DNA from: a virus
Length of the DNA stretch: 64,000 nt
Virus record (IMG/VR): IMGVR_UViG_3300033273_000677
Span: 1-64,000 of that record
Strand: one strand, 5' to 3'
Both the position numbers and the translations under genes were made by a program. Positions 44,901-55,100 of the stretch are shown piece after piece. How positions within the stretch are numbered: the first letter of the stretch is position 1; every line of letters starts with the position of its first letter. The notes beneath the pieces were generated by a model that ran no database searches, was not told the DNA's origin, and saw only the letters and a list, made by a program, of their open reading frames with translations.

Positions 44901-47541
44901 TGAACTTGTTCAATATCCATTGGCATTTTCTGGAATAACTCACACTTTATCTGGTAATATAGGAATTACTACTACTATCATTCCTTTGAGTGGAATTTCA
45001 TCAATTAATCCAAGAGATGTTTTATTGGTTGATGATGAATATTTGAAAGTTACTAATGTTGGAAATGGAACATCCACTGCTGGACCAATCACAAATAGCG
45101 GAAGTGTAAAACTTGTAGAAGTTGATAGAGGATTTGTTGGATCTTCCGCAACAACTCATACTAATTCTACAAGTGTTCAACTTTATAGAGGATCATTTAA
45201 TATTGTTGATGATGAAATTCACTTTACAGAACCTCCAAGAGGAAATCCTCAAATCGATAAAACTGACTCCAATTTGGACTTTGAAACATCTTCCTTTAAT
45301 GGAAGAGTATTCTTAAAATCAAATTACAATAACAATAAAGTATATGATGATATTTCTGATAAATTTACTGGAATAGGAAGAACATTTACTTTGACAGTTG
45401 GTGGTGCTAACACTACTGGTATTGGAACAGATGGAGGCAGTGGTCTTGTGTTTGTCAACAACATCTATCAATCACCAAAAACAGATAATAATCCATCCAT
45501 ATTTAACTATGAAATTTTAGAAAATACTACATCAGGAATAACAACTGTAGAATTTTCTGGTATAACCAGACCCGATAATGTTCTTGAATATGTAAGTTCC
45601 GATTCTGATATAAATCAAAATGAGACTCCCAGGGGAGGGATTATAGTTTCTTATGCTTCTACACCTGGACTTGGATTTGCTCCACTTGTAGGTGCTTCTG
45701 TAACAGCTGTTGTTGGTGCTGGGGGATCTATCGTATCTGTAGGACTGGGAACTACCGACAATCTTGGATCTGGATATAATGGATTAGTTTCAATTGGAGT
45801 ATCAGTTTTTGAAGAAGGTCATTCTGGAACTCCTGCAGAAATAACAGCAACAGCAAATGTCGGTGCTGGTGGAACACTTTCTTTCAATGTCAATTCAGGT
45901 GGAACTGGGTATACAAATCCACAAATATTTGTATCTGATCCATCATATGCAAATCTTCCTGTCACTGGTGTTTATAGAGAGGGTATTGGCAACACAACAA
46001 CCACCGGTATCGGGTTATTAATGGATGTTATAGTTGGTGGTGCTTCTACAAATGTTGGAATTGGTTCAACTTATTTTGAAGTGAAAGATTTTAACTTCTC
46101 AAGATCCGGTTATGCATTCAAGAGAGGTGACATTTTCAAACCAGTCGGTTTAGTTACCGATTCCAATTTATCATCTCCATTATCAGATTTTACAATAGAA
46201 GTAATTGATACATATTCTGACAATTTTGCAGCATGGGAATTTGGTGAACTCGATTATATAGATTCTATTCAAAATCTTCAGAATGGAAGTAGAACAAGAT
46301 TCCCACTCAACTATAATGGAGAACTTCTTAGTTTTAAACCACAAGAAGGATCTCCAATCGAAGAAAATATCAATAATGTATTAGTTATCTTTATAAATGG
46401 TGTTCTTCAAAAACCGGTAACTAATTTCGTCTTTGAAGGTGGAACTTCTTTCGTATTCACCAAAGCACCTTTACCAGAAGATGAAGTTGAAATTTATTTC
46501 TATAAGGGTGTTGATGGAATTGATTCTAATTCAGTAGATAATGTGAGACCAACACTAAAAACTGGTGATAAGGTTCAAGTTATTAGTAATAATAATGTTC
46601 CAAATACAATAACTCAAAACGAGAGAACTGTTTACAATTTAGCATTCTCCGATAAATTTGAAACTAATAGATATTTTGAGCAGGGAATCGATGAAAGTAA
46701 TTTCAAACCACTTTCTTGGATTAAGCAAAAATCTGACAAAAAAGTTAATGGTGAATTTGTAAGTAAGTCCAGAGATGTATTAGAACCTCTAATTTTCCCA
46801 ACTGCAAGAATTATTAAGGATGTGTCTGTGAGCGATACTGAAGTATTTGTTGATAATGCAGAACTTTTCGAATACGAAGATAAAGTGAATGCTGCCTCAG
46901 TAGGAACTCCATATGACGATGGTTCTACACCATGTGATGCATTGGTTGTCAATGGAATTTCTACAGTTGGATATTCAACTGGTCTTGTTGAAAAAATTAC
47001 TGGATTCAATGCTATAAATGGTTCTTCTGGAATTATTACTGGGATCACGACATCTACAGGATCTGGATCAAATCCATTGGCTATTGTATTCTCAATTACC
47101 GATACTAACAGCACATTGAGTGGATTATCTACTGGATATCCTATCTACATTCATGATACAAACGTAGGTAATGGAGTTACATCAATTAATAGTTCGGATT
47201 CTGAAGTCGTTGGTATTGGAACTACATGTTTAGATAACATTTATTATGTTTCCGATGTCTCATCATCGCAGTTAATAACAGGTGTATACTTAGGAATTGT
47301 AACTTGCAATGTACATTCTAATACAAATATTGTAGGTATTGCCACTACTGGAAGTTCTCCCAATAATATTGTTGGAAGATATTCATGGGGTAGATTATCT
47401 GGAGGAACAAGATCCTCAAGTCCAATATCCATTGGTGTAACCGGTAATATTGTTTCCGGATTATCAACATATCCGACTATTCAAAGAAGAGGTGGAATTA
47501 ATATAAGAAAGACAGGTGCTCTTCCAAAAATTGAAAATTAA
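35914..47541 (+). CDS. gp7: Giant gp7-like baseplate wedge protein with YHYH-type domain
   Basis: 3875 residues; T4 gp7 is about 1030. It occupies the gp7 slot between gp6 and gp8. The N-terminus (IESRVKIQDVISNQLPEFLL, FLKQYYISQEYQGG) is the wedge-anchoring part found in cyanophage gp7. The rest is long, Ser/Asn/Thr-rich beta-structure with many IGTT/GSGA repeats. At about 1230-1335 lies a YHYH-type domain (GWAYDGNPIYGPYGYPNP, GDLDEYNGRYERN, GVYAYHATIDEFPYFIG). The domain's activity is unknown to me. The size suggests arms that reach out from the baseplate. Confidence 0.85.
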   Translation: MIQTGIESRVKIQDVISNQLPEFLLDESPKAIDFLKQYYISQEYQGGPVDLIDNLDQYLKVDNLKPEVIVDSVLLDNDVTSTDTIIEVSSTKGFPNEYGLLKIDDEIITYTGITSNTFTGCIRGFSGISEFDQNSNSKDLVFSTSTATSHKSSAPVQNLSSLFLKEFYIKLKSTFTPGLENISFVEEIDAGNFIKRAKDFYSSKGTDEAIKILFKVIFGESPSIINLEDYLIKPSFANYVRREIVIAEVVSGEPLKIIGETLIKNTDANTTASISAVEPFSRKGKTFYKIELYISNDGRSSVEGNFEITPNTKLIESASVGDNILTVDSTLSFPESGTLISGNNTISYTGKSVNQFFGCTGINTAVAKSSNIRSNDTYFSYENGDVTKKVELIIFGVISDFKQESENFKASEGDLISIKNIGDKIKNNNSNWKEIFANSLIYNTSTRYEISNNDSNKLSSTIDRSSLKIGDEVEILERESEIVVTSSNPVYITNIDKSQNTLTLENKPSLNANTKYDIRRKLNKTKSSGSTFESDSLLSDVLNLYVDKDEYAYIASNSLPSKIVELSNGTVIDNYRLDVQESVKSVTISNLSNLTDLSDEVYNTFEVDNVPFLTGEEVFYSSEGETLVGLTTGTYFVKKISNKKFKLYGSQSTISSGSNLTFQVSNSGLGTHTFILNSQKENDLGIQKILRKFPLEKNIKEGSGTLTVPGKTGMLINGVEIDNYKSDDAVYFGPINDANVLFGGEDYDVINLPRIVVSDSTGSGAKIQPVISGKFEKVYVDTQDYDIDKIASIDISGGNGSGAVIEPVLITRPREVLFNADEFSSGGGVNETTNQIVFLTDHNFVNGEQVIYNSLGNTAIKIGTSISNEFMPDNSTYFVEVTNNKAIKLYFNLEDQQSKTNPVGIFTGSLGSHKFSTVSSKKQIDSIKIINSGEGYTNRKLIVSPTGISTVNNLVNFVNHGFNDGELVSYDYETTQISGISSANQYYVLKVDNDSFRLCNAGVGGTITSNYERLNYEKFNSIGSGEQYFKYPDISVSIQYTTTGIGSTTQTFENLVLTPVVKGEIIDAYVYESGTGYGSTIINYQRKPTVTLQNGKSAQLTPVVVNGRLTKVSISYQGTEYYSVPDLIVSGTGTGAELRAIINDSGQISEVKVLNTGIGYSSSNTSIEVIPSGKNAFIDSQIRKLTINNNHTKFSTGEVLLNGKDKLQYSVSKYFESLRNSFLENANSRSEIIGWAYDGNPIYGPYGYPNPAIPLGVKTLESGYTLDSSNVVDRPSGFDDGFFVEDYKFDNSGDLDEYNGRYERNDDFPNGVYAYHATIDEFPYFIGNKYRSEPVFDSNLDQSFDFNNSNLLRNTLPYKVSEKGADYDFVNEISDVLEQKIKVVSVTSGPIESLEIQSAGDKFKVGDKLIFDETNTSGSGLDVAVESLKGKNITNIETTSTSYQNSVFTWNSSDKIKVSILPNHNLSNLDYVTISGFSTNLSKLNGSNRISVPSYNNATCLSTITSSSAGFTTEIYVAPIPDQISVGSSISIGTETLRVLGVFKNENILRIERGSTGISHTVGTAVSFLPDFFTIDKSVDKFESSTSNKVFFNPRESIGVSTISGVGYSTSFVFGNITVNKDIPSKSININNHSFTTNQRVVFTNNGTSITVSTDGVNVSNIDTNLFVINKNPNLIGLKTSIDGDELFFHSNGDDNDLYSLESNPTQVLGNVDKREVSVFVSTAHELRNGDFITLDVQPNLSVGIGTSTAVRVVYNSQIGNITVNPIGFNSTGINTSTNEFTINNHEFETGDKVLYEDIGYGEYFVFKIDNNKFKLCETYFDSQQNPPTTVSFASTGTASQSISLINPKLNPTKNNNFVFDLSDSSLTGYNFRIYEDSKFNNEFISVGSTNQFTITKTGTIGSASASLTLNYNSNIPEKLYYTLEKDGTIVKSDTEVENYSTIEYKESVYNNTYKITGIGTTTFNLNITEKPERSFYISTECDVLNYSTSSSFASGPVNSLNAISFGSGYKSLPTLKSTNSISGFDLLVNPLSNSIGSVKEKEILNNKFTYSSDKTLRPKANVSPTIVLEDLNTIDQILVTNSGEGYTTAPTLKLVDSVSRNVIDSGILKPILTGSAISSVNVESKPKGLPDETVEIFATNNTNGVAIVSVESSNSGIFTCTISTPITTGISAFTVQPFNVGDKVYVEGIQKFSSTGDGFNSEDYGFKYFEVTNINTSGVNDTVTISVSGLTTNTGIAKTVQDYSGVLINKNDYPQFEITQKLSEFFEGESLSSNGIIRDLTVAKNIENQLKVSGLYDLSVGEVITGTESGTVATIKSLNVNEAFFDVEFSNRKNIGWRDQVGKLSEDYQVIPDNDYYQNLSYSVKSSITYKDQQSPVENLVHTSGLKNFANTGISSSVTAGITTTKEQFTIIYDIVDDRRVDTVNNFDNVVDVDVVNSTSKFLKLENRNLTNYAELRNLNVLEIDDISDQFSNSESENTEFLSIDEVDNITYQNYLFRVTSSDNSEIQLTDLTILSDGIETVIVENESLYNSNTQYGSFELFENEFDETFLRFIPVDPFNTDYDVKLIKQSFNTSLSGVGTQPVGFVTLTGSVDIENSTVGLGTTTIISVDSNKFKSLYINAQVTNTITDDMNYVRLYVAHDGTNSFMSEYYIDNTLSSSTGDSIGTFYSNLSSGILSITHENTTSNTINIKTNIVGFGTTTSGIGTYRFKSSDQLDGQERSVVYNSNYQSTVSLASTTIHTLDKTLFNASKSLVQVSIGASKALHQVMMLFDGNDVYTQQLPFLSVDSITNTLDTLSGIGTFGGEVSGSNLILKFYPDNQNQQVDIEVFNKSLYSQVDSINNYLDLSYGAVTESIDERFYNSINGDRINRTNFKLNSKLKPIFSKEFNPNSVALAQTTGIFTIPDHFFMTGEELIYTPNSTIVGVGTSAMMTSATDVLPSTVYAIKITEDTFKVAITTTAAQSGIGITFTSLGEGNAHRFTMKERNTKCLISVDELVQYPLAFSGITHTLSGNIGITTTIIPLSGISSINPRDVLLVDDEYLKVTNVGNGTSTAGPITNSGSVKLVEVDRGFVGSSATTHTNSTSVQLYRGSFNIVDDEIHFTEPPRGNPQIDKTDSNLDFETSSFNGRVFLKSNYNNNKVYDDISDKFTGIGRTFTLTVGGANTTGIGTDGGSGLVFVNNIYQSPKTDNNPSIFNYEILENTTSGITTVEFSGITRPDNVLEYVSSDSDINQNETPRGGIIVSYASTPGLGFAPLVGASVTAVVGAGGSIVSVGLGTTDNLGSGYNGLVSIGVSVFEEGHSGTPAEITATANVGAGGTLSFNVNSGGTGYTNPQIFVSDPSYANLPVTGVYREGIGNTTTTGIGLLMDVIVGGASTNVGIGSTYFEVKDFNFSRSGYAFKRGDIFKPVGLVTDSNLSSPLSDFTIEVIDTYSDNFAAWEFGELDYIDSIQNLQNGSRTRFPLNYNGELLSFKPQEGSPIEENINNVLVIFINGVLQKPVTNFVFEGGTSFVFTKAPLPEDEVEIYFYKGVDGIDSNSVDNVRPTLKTGDKVQVISNNNVPNTITQNERTVYNLAFSDKFETNRYFEQGIDESNFKPLSWIKQKSDKKVNGEFVSKSRDVLEPLIFPTARIIKDVSVSDTEVFVDNAELFEYEDKVNAASVGTPYDDGSTPCDALVVNGISTVGYSTGLVEKITGFNAINGSSGIITGITTSTGSGSNPLAIVFSITDTNSTLSGLSTGYPIYIHDTNVGNGVTSINSSDSEVVGIGTTCLDNIYYVSDVSSSQLITGVYLGIVTCNVHSNTNIVGIATTGSSPNNIVGRYSWGRLSGGTRSSSPISIGVTGNIVSGLSTYPTIQRRGGINIRKTGALPKIEN

Positions 47542-47549
47542 TATTATCG

Positions 47550-47557
47550 TATAAATA
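47550..47557 (+). promoter_or_regulatory. T4-type late promoter TATAAATA
   Basis: Perfect late consensus in the 33-base gap between the gp7-like and gp8 genes. Confidence 0.85.
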
Positions 47558-47574
47558 TCTAAAAAACAATTAAT

Positions 47575-49101
47575 ATGTCTGCATTCGTAACAGATCAATT
47601 TAGAATATTGAATGCTGGTTCTTTTGTAGAGTCCATCAATAATAACTCTTATTACGCTTTTTTGGGTCTGTCAAATCCAACGACTCCAAATCCTGGATTT
47701 GGTAGAACCTCTAACTGGAATTCAAGCACAACTAATAATCCTGTAGATAATTTTCAACATTTATCTCATTATAGAGATACTAGTTTGTTTGGTAAAAAAA
47801 TTACCACAGAAAATGCCAGAAGAGTTATAAGAAAAATTGAGTGGGTCTCAAATAATCAATATGATGCATATAGACATGATTATGGACAAAATAACATAGC
47901 ACCTGTAAGTAAAGCTTTAAAGTTATATGATGCAAACTATTATGTAATTACTAGTGATTTTAAAGTTTATGTTTGTATAGAAAACGGAACAACAGGGATT
48001 AATCCAACTGTTCCTCGATCAACTTTCGAACCAATACATACTGATGTAGAACCTGTTTCTTATTCAGATGGATATAAATGGAAATATCTTTTTAAAGTTT
48101 CACCATCAGATATTATAAAATTTGACTCTACAGAGTTTATTGTTGTCCCAAATAATTGGGAAACCACTACAGATTCTGAGATTGCAGTTATTAGAGATGG
48201 TGGCAATTCAGATGAAAAAGATAATCAGATAAGGACAGTATATATTGAAAATGGTGGAACTGGATATGGTACTGGCACAGGTTCCTTCACAGCATCAATT
48301 CTAGGTGATGGTAGTGGTGGTGAAGTTAGTATAACAACAGATACTAATGGAGTTATAACTGGTGTTCAGGTAACTCAAGGTGGAAAGGGATATACTTATG
48401 GAATTGTTGATTTAAGTTCAAGTTCTGGATCTGGGTCAAAATTAATCCCAATTATTCCTCCATCCAAAGGACATGGGTATAATATTTACAAAGAATTGGG
48501 TACAGACAGAGTATTACTATATGCTAGATTTGATAGTTCGACAAAGGATTTTCCTATAGATACAAAATTTGCTCAGGTTGGTATTGTAAAAAATCCTGAA
48601 CAATTTGCAGGAACAGGTGTGACATTTACAGGAAATACATTTTCATCACTTTTTTCTGTTGGATTGACTACTTCCAGAACTGTGACTATTGGTGAAAAAA
48701 TTACTCAAGATCAAGGTAATAATGTTGAAGCGAGAGGTTATGTAGCTTCTTTTGATAAAGAAACTAATATTTTGAAATACTATCAAGATAGATCTTTATG
48801 TTTTGGTAATGAAGTTGACCAAACACAACATCCAAATACAGCAGGTATCACTACATTTAATTCTAGTAGTGCTATCAACTTTTCAGAATCTTTAGGATCT
48901 GCAACAATTGATAATAGTTTAAATGGTAGTGTTATAACTGTTAATTCAAAACAAATTAATTTGGGAGTTACTTTCTCAAATGGACTTGCAAATCCTGAGA
49001 TAAATAAAAAGACAGGGGATATAATCTACATCGATAATCGACCCGAAGTTCAAAGAGACTCTAGACAAAAAGAAGACGTTAAAATCATTCTGGAATTCTA
49101 A
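47575..49101 (+). CDS. gp8: Baseplate wedge protein gp8
   Basis: 508 residues; T4 gp8 is 334. The N-terminal two thirds match gp8: FVTDQFRILNAGSFVESINN, NSYYAFLGLSNPTTPNP, then DGYKWKYLFKVSPSDIIKF. The extra length is a Gly/Ser/Thr-rich beta insertion (about 225-300: NGGTGYGTGTGSF, SSSSGSGSK). gp8 dimerises in the wedge and contacts gp7 and gp10. It follows its own late promoter. Confidence 0.92.
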   Translation: MSAFVTDQFRILNAGSFVESINNNSYYAFLGLSNPTTPNPGFGRTSNWNSSTTNNPVDNFQHLSHYRDTSLFGKKITTENARRVIRKIEWVSNNQYDAYRHDYGQNNIAPVSKALKLYDANYYVITSDFKVYVCIENGTTGINPTVPRSTFEPIHTDVEPVSYSDGYKWKYLFKVSPSDIIKFDSTEFIVVPNNWETTTDSEIAVIRDGGNSDEKDNQIRTVYIENGGTGYGTGTGSFTASILGDGSGGEVSITTDTNGVITGVQVTQGGKGYTYGIVDLSSSSGSGSKLIPIIPPSKGHGYNIYKELGTDRVLLYARFDSSTKDFPIDTKFAQVGIVKNPEQFAGTGVTFTGNTFSSLFSVGLTTSRTVTIGEKITQDQGNNVEARGYVASFDKETNILKYYQDRSLCFGNEVDQTQHPNTAGITTFNSSSAINFSESLGSATIDNSLNGSVITVNSKQINLGVTFSNGLANPEINKKTGDIIYIDNRPEVQRDSRQKEDVKIILEF

Positions 49102-49106
49102 AAAAG

Positions 49107-52100
49107 ATGGCACAAAAAACCGACTTAAATATCAACCCATATTATGATGACTTTGATGAGGATAAAAACTTTTACAAAGTTTTATTTAAACCAGGATTTC
49201 CAGTTCAAGCTAGAGAACTAACCACTCTTCAGTCTATTTTACAAAATCAAGTAGAGTCTTTTGGAAGTAATATTTTTAAAGAAGGATCCATGGTTATACC
49301 TGGAGGTATAACTTTTGATAATGACTATTCCGCAGTAAAATTAAATTCTACCAATTTAGGAATAGATGTTTCCCTCTATATTAAGAATTTTATTGGAAAA
49401 ACGATAACGGGACAAAGTTCTGGTGTAACTGCTAGTGTTAAAAATGTAGCACTTACCAGTGAGTCTGATTTGGTAGAATACTTAACAATATATGTAAAAT
49501 ATTCTACGGCAGGTAACGATCCTGAAATATCTGCATTTGAGGATGGAGAATTATTAATTGCTAATGAGAATGTAACATATGGAAATACTACAATTTCTTC
49601 TGGTACAGCATTTGCATCATTGATTGCATCTAATGCAACATCTACAGGTTCTGCATTGTCTGTTGATAGTGGAGTTTATTTTGTAAGAGGAACGTTTGTT
49701 GATGTTCCAAAACAAACTCTTATATTAGATTATTATACGAATACACCATCGTATAGAGTAGGATTTAATATAAAAGAAGAAATTATTAATGCCAAAGATG
49801 ATGATTCTTTGTATGATAATGCAAAGGGTTTTACAAATTTTGCAGCACCGGGTGCAGATAGATTCAAAATTTCATTAAATTTGACTAAAAAATCATTAAC
49901 AGATTTTAATGACACTGATTTTATAGAAATTTTTAGATCTGATGATGGAAAGATCAAGAAAGTAGTTGATAAAACTGTATATAATATTATCAGAGATTAT
50001 ATTGCAGAAAGAACATTTGACGAGTCAGGACATTATACGGTTGATGAGTTTGAATTAAAAGTTTTAAACTCATTGAATGATAGAATTGATAATGATGGTT
50101 TATTCTTAGAAAATGAAACGACAGAAGAAGGAAATATCCCAAATGATGATTTAATGTGCGTTCAGGTATCACCTGGAAAAGCATATGTTGCTGGATATGA
50201 TGTTGAGATAGATGGAACAGCAACAATTGATGTAGAAAAACCAAGAGATACTCAAAACGTATCATCTATCAATGTTCCTTTTGAAATGGGACATCTTTTG
50301 AGAATTAATAACGTTGAAGGTGCGGCAGAAGAAAAAGCAGAAATTGAATTAAAGTCTCAGTTTGAAGAAGACGGTGGTGGAAATGTTATTGGTAAAGCAA
50401 GAGTATATACATGTAACCTGACAGATGCCGCATATTCTGGCGATGCGACTGAATGGGATTTATACCTTTATGATATTCAAACGTATACTAATGTTGTATT
50501 TAATAGAGCGGTAACAACTACAGAAATTCCAACAACATCTTTCATAAAAGGAAAGAGTAGTGGAGCAAGTGGTTTTGTAGTCTTAGGAAAAAATGCTAAT
50601 AATGTTGACATTTATCAGACATCAGGTACTTTTGTTGCCGATGAGCAGTTAACAGTTAATGGTATCGATGCTTCATTATCTTTGAAGAGTTTTACAGTTT
50701 ATGGTATTAGAGATATTAAGTCAGTAGAACAAACTGGATTGGTAGGTACTCCTTTTAAAGGAGATGCTGTCTTAACTAAGAAGAAAATCAGAGGAATTAC
50801 TGAAGCAAATTTTGTAAGTTCTACAGGTGTCTTCACAAGTCCAGGTAATCTTTTTGTTGGTATTAAGACTGGTGACATTATTAGTTATCAAGTATCTGGA
50901 AAAAGTGATCCCACTTACAATAGAGTTACTCAGGTAGATGGAAATCTGACATCAATAACAGTTGATCCAATCGGTGGAAACAATGTGTCTGGAGTTTATG
51001 ATAAAGATAAAGGTGGTAACGGAACTTATAACATTAGACTTGCAGTTCCAGAACTGAGGAATAATGAAAATGCTTCTCTGTTTGCAAGACTTCCAGATTC
51101 TAATATTTCATCGGTTGATCTTTCTAATTCACAACTATCCATAACTCGTCAAATTACTGGAGAGTCAACAGATCCAAATGGAGTATTGGCATTTGATTTA
51201 CCCACTGGTATCACTAGTGCAACATATCAAGCATTTGATCAAGAAAGATATTCTGTACACTTTAATAATGGTACAATTGGAACAATAAATTCTGATACTT
51301 TTAGTTTATCTGGAAATACCGTAACTATTACTGGATTATTAGCAGGTCAAACAGGTAATGTTACTGTAAACACCACTCTTAAGAAGAATGGTATTAGAAG
51401 TAAAATTAAAGAATACAATAGAAGTGCTATAAGAATTGTAGATCTTTCTACACTTGCTCAATCTGGTGCAGCAACTAGCAATTCGATCAATGATGGATTG
51501 ACTTATAATCCATACTACGGACTGAGAGTTCAAGATGATAAAATTTCATTGAATGTTCCAGACGTTGCTAAAGTTCTTTCAGTATATGAATCAACAAATA
51601 CTGCCGATCCTATTTTAGATAGAATTCAATTCTCATCAATATCTCAAGTAGATACTGATGCAATTATTGGTGAGGATATTGTTGGATCCGATAGTGGAGC
51701 TTTGGCAAGAATTGTTCAAAATTCATCTTCAGGAGCAACACCAGCAATTCCTACAAACAATATTGGTATTGTTTATTTAAATGATCAAACATTTTCTGTA
51801 GGAGAAACTGTAACCTTTAAGGAATCTGGAATAATTTCTACAGTAGAAGCAATAACTTTAGGCAAGTATAAAAATATAACAAATAACTTTAGATTAAATA
51901 AAGGTCAAAAAAGACAATATTATGATTTCTCAAGATTAGTTAGAGTTGGAACTCAAGTTCCAGAAAGGAGATTATTAATTGTATATGATCATTATACAGT
52001 TCCAGCATCAGATACTGGTGATGTATTCACTGTTCTTAGTTATGATGCGGACAGATTTTCTGAAGATGTCCCACTTATAGGTGAGAGACGTTTCGGAAGA

Positions 52101-55100
52101 GTCAGAGCTACTGATACATTAGACTTTAGACCAAGAGTTCAGAATTTTACTGTAACCACATCATCTCCATTTGACTTTTCTTCAAGAAACTTTGGAACCG
52201 AACCACAATTCATATTGAAATCTGGAGAGGGGTCATTAATTGGGTATGATTTTTATCTTCCTAGAATTGATAGAGTATATCTCAATAAGTTTGGAAATGT
52301 TATTATTAGAAAAGGCATCTCTTCCGAAGAACCAGTTCCACCAGAGAATGAAGATACTGATTTGATGCAATTGGGACAAATTAATCTTCCTGCTTATTTG
52401 TATAATGTCGATGATGCTGAAATAAGCATGATAGACAATAGAAGATATACTATGAGAGATATTGGTAATATTGAAGATAGGGTTGAAAATTTAGAAAGAG
52501 TCACATCATTAAGTTTATTAGAACTCGGAACAGAATCTCTAAGAGTTGAAGATTCTGAAGGGAACAATAGATTTAAGAGTGGAATATTTGTAGATGATTT
52601 TGATGATGATTCTTTGTCTGATAATGATTTAACAACTGCTAACATTATTGATGGAGAACTGAGACCAATTGCATTTAGAAATACTTTACAGCAAAAATTA
52701 GTTCCAGCTGTAGAGCAACCGATAAGTTCGTTTGATTCTGAGGAAAATTATGATCTATTAGATCCAAATGTACAAAAAACAGGCAATGTAGTTACATTGA
52801 AATATGACTCCGTTGATTGGTTGAATCAAAGTTTTGCCACTAAAGTTGAAAATGTAAATCCATTCCATGTTATAGAATTTAATGGAATAGTTCAATTGAA
52901 ACCAAAAAGAGATAATTGGGTAAGAACTATTAGACTTGCACCTCGTATAATTCGAAGAACTAAACGTAGAACGAGAAGAAGAGAAGTTCGAGGACCACGT
53001 AGAAGAATTGGATTTGATAGAAGAGTAAGAGAACGTAGATCTGTTAGTAGGTCTACAAGAACAGTTCTTGTTTCTTCAGGAAGAGAAAAATATATTCGTT
53101 CTAGAAATGTTGCTTTCTTTGGAAGATTATTCAGACCTCTTGCAAGACACTATCAATTCTTAGACAATCACAGCAACTTAGATTTTATTCCAAAACTGAT
53201 TGAAATCGCAAACTCCAAGACTTTGAAAAATTATGGTTCTTCTAATGGTGCCTTCCGGACAGGAGAAACAGTAAGAGTTTATAAAGGAGGGAAGAGAATA
53301 GGAACATTTAGATTGGCAAAATCAAATCACAAAAAAGGAAAGTTCAATTCTCCAAAATTTACTTATACTACAAATCCATATGTACCATCAGAGTCTATAC
53401 CTTCTGGATATAGTCAATCATCCAAAACAATAAATATTGATTTAAATGCCTTGGCATCAGAAGCACAAGGTAGTTTTAGTGGATATGTTGAAAAAGGTGC
53501 AAAAATTGTTGGTCAAACCAGTGGTGCAATTGCTTATGTCAAAGACTTAAGACTTATTTCTGATGTCAATGGTACATTATTTGGATCATTCTTCATTAAA
53601 AATCCACACAGAAATCCAGCACCAAATCCAAGAATTCGTACAGGAAAGAAAACATTTAGATTAAGTAGTAGTAAAACCAATCAAACTCCATTACCAGGTA
53701 GTAAATTAATCTCTGCCGGTGATGCAACTTATACAGCAAGAGGTACATTCCGTGAATTGCAAAGAGTAACTACTGTAACTACAACTATAACAAGAACAAT
53801 TACCCGTAGAACGGATCCTCTGGCACAAACTTTCACTGTTGGTAGGGATATTGAAGCACCCGATTTTAGTGGTGACAATGATGATGACAATGGAGTATTC
53901 TTAACAGAGGTAGATTTGTTCTTTGCATCAAAACCAAGTGGTGAAGAACCTATTACAGTTGAGATAAGATCAGTTGAACTTGGAATACCAACTTTAACTA
54001 GAATTGGTGAAGGAAAAACTTTATCTCCCAGTGAGGTAAAAATTTCGGCAAATGCAAAAACTCCAACAAGAGTGACATTTGATCAACCAATTTTCCTTCC
54101 ACCAGGTCAAGAATATGCATTAGTATTGCTTGCACCAAATTCGGATCAATATGAAGTTTGGACTGCAAAGATGGGACAAAAAACTATTGAGACTAAAGAT
54201 CTTCCAAATTCTCAAGCAATAAAATATTCCGTACAATTTGCAATTGGAAGTTTATTTAAATCACAGAATGGTTCAACATGGACTCCTGCTCAAAAACAGG
54301 ATCTCAAATTCAAATTATATAAAGCAAAATTCACTGCAAATACTGGCATTGTACATTTTGGAAATCCTCCACTCGATTCTAGCAATGGATATGTTCCAAC
54401 ACTTGAAGAAAATTCACTAACAGCATTGCCAAAAAATGTAACTCTTGGTATCACTACCATTAGTTCTAGTGATTCTTTAGTTGGTATCTTAACTGCTGGT
54501 AGAAGAATTGCAGGTGCAGGAAATAGTTTTGGTACTATTGTTTCTACAGGAAGTAGTGCTTCTACTCTTACTGTAACTAATGGTGGTTTGAATTATACAA
54601 ATCGTACTAATTCTGCCACAACTAATGTCTTTGGTAGTGGTAGTGGATTGACAGTTGATATTACTCAGACTGCTGGTGTTATAACCGGAATTACTATCAA
54701 TAATCCAGGAAATGGATATGTGACTGGAGACGTTGTTTCAATTGTAAATGGTTCGGGAGAAAGTGGTAGAGGTGCTGTTATTACAGTTACTGCTAGTGGT
54801 GATATCGATACTTTATACTTAACAAATGTTCAAGGTTCAATTCCAACGGGAGATCTGGTTTACTATGATACTGACACCACCAAAGTTTCTCTTGCCAATA
54901 CTGATGTCCTAACTTCAACTGAAGACGGTGGAATTTTCTCTGGAAATTATCTACATGTCGATCATTTCAATCATGGAATGTATGCAAATAATAATAAGTT
55001 GGAGTTGCATGATGTTGCTTCCGATTTAGCACCATCAAAATTAACTTCACAACTTCTTGCCACAACTGGTGGTACTGGAACAATTCAAATCCAAAATACC

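Noticed and set aside
46632-47114. 160-residue minus-strand frame in the gp7-like gene
   Set aside because: Antisense shadow of Ser/Thr/Gly repeats; no promoter or ribosome site.
35914-47541. Assembly error joining several genes into one 3875-residue frame
   Set aside because: The frame is uninterrupted with uniform codon use and repeat style, begins with gp7-like sequence and ends 34 bases before gp8, as expected for one gene; read-level checking was not possible.
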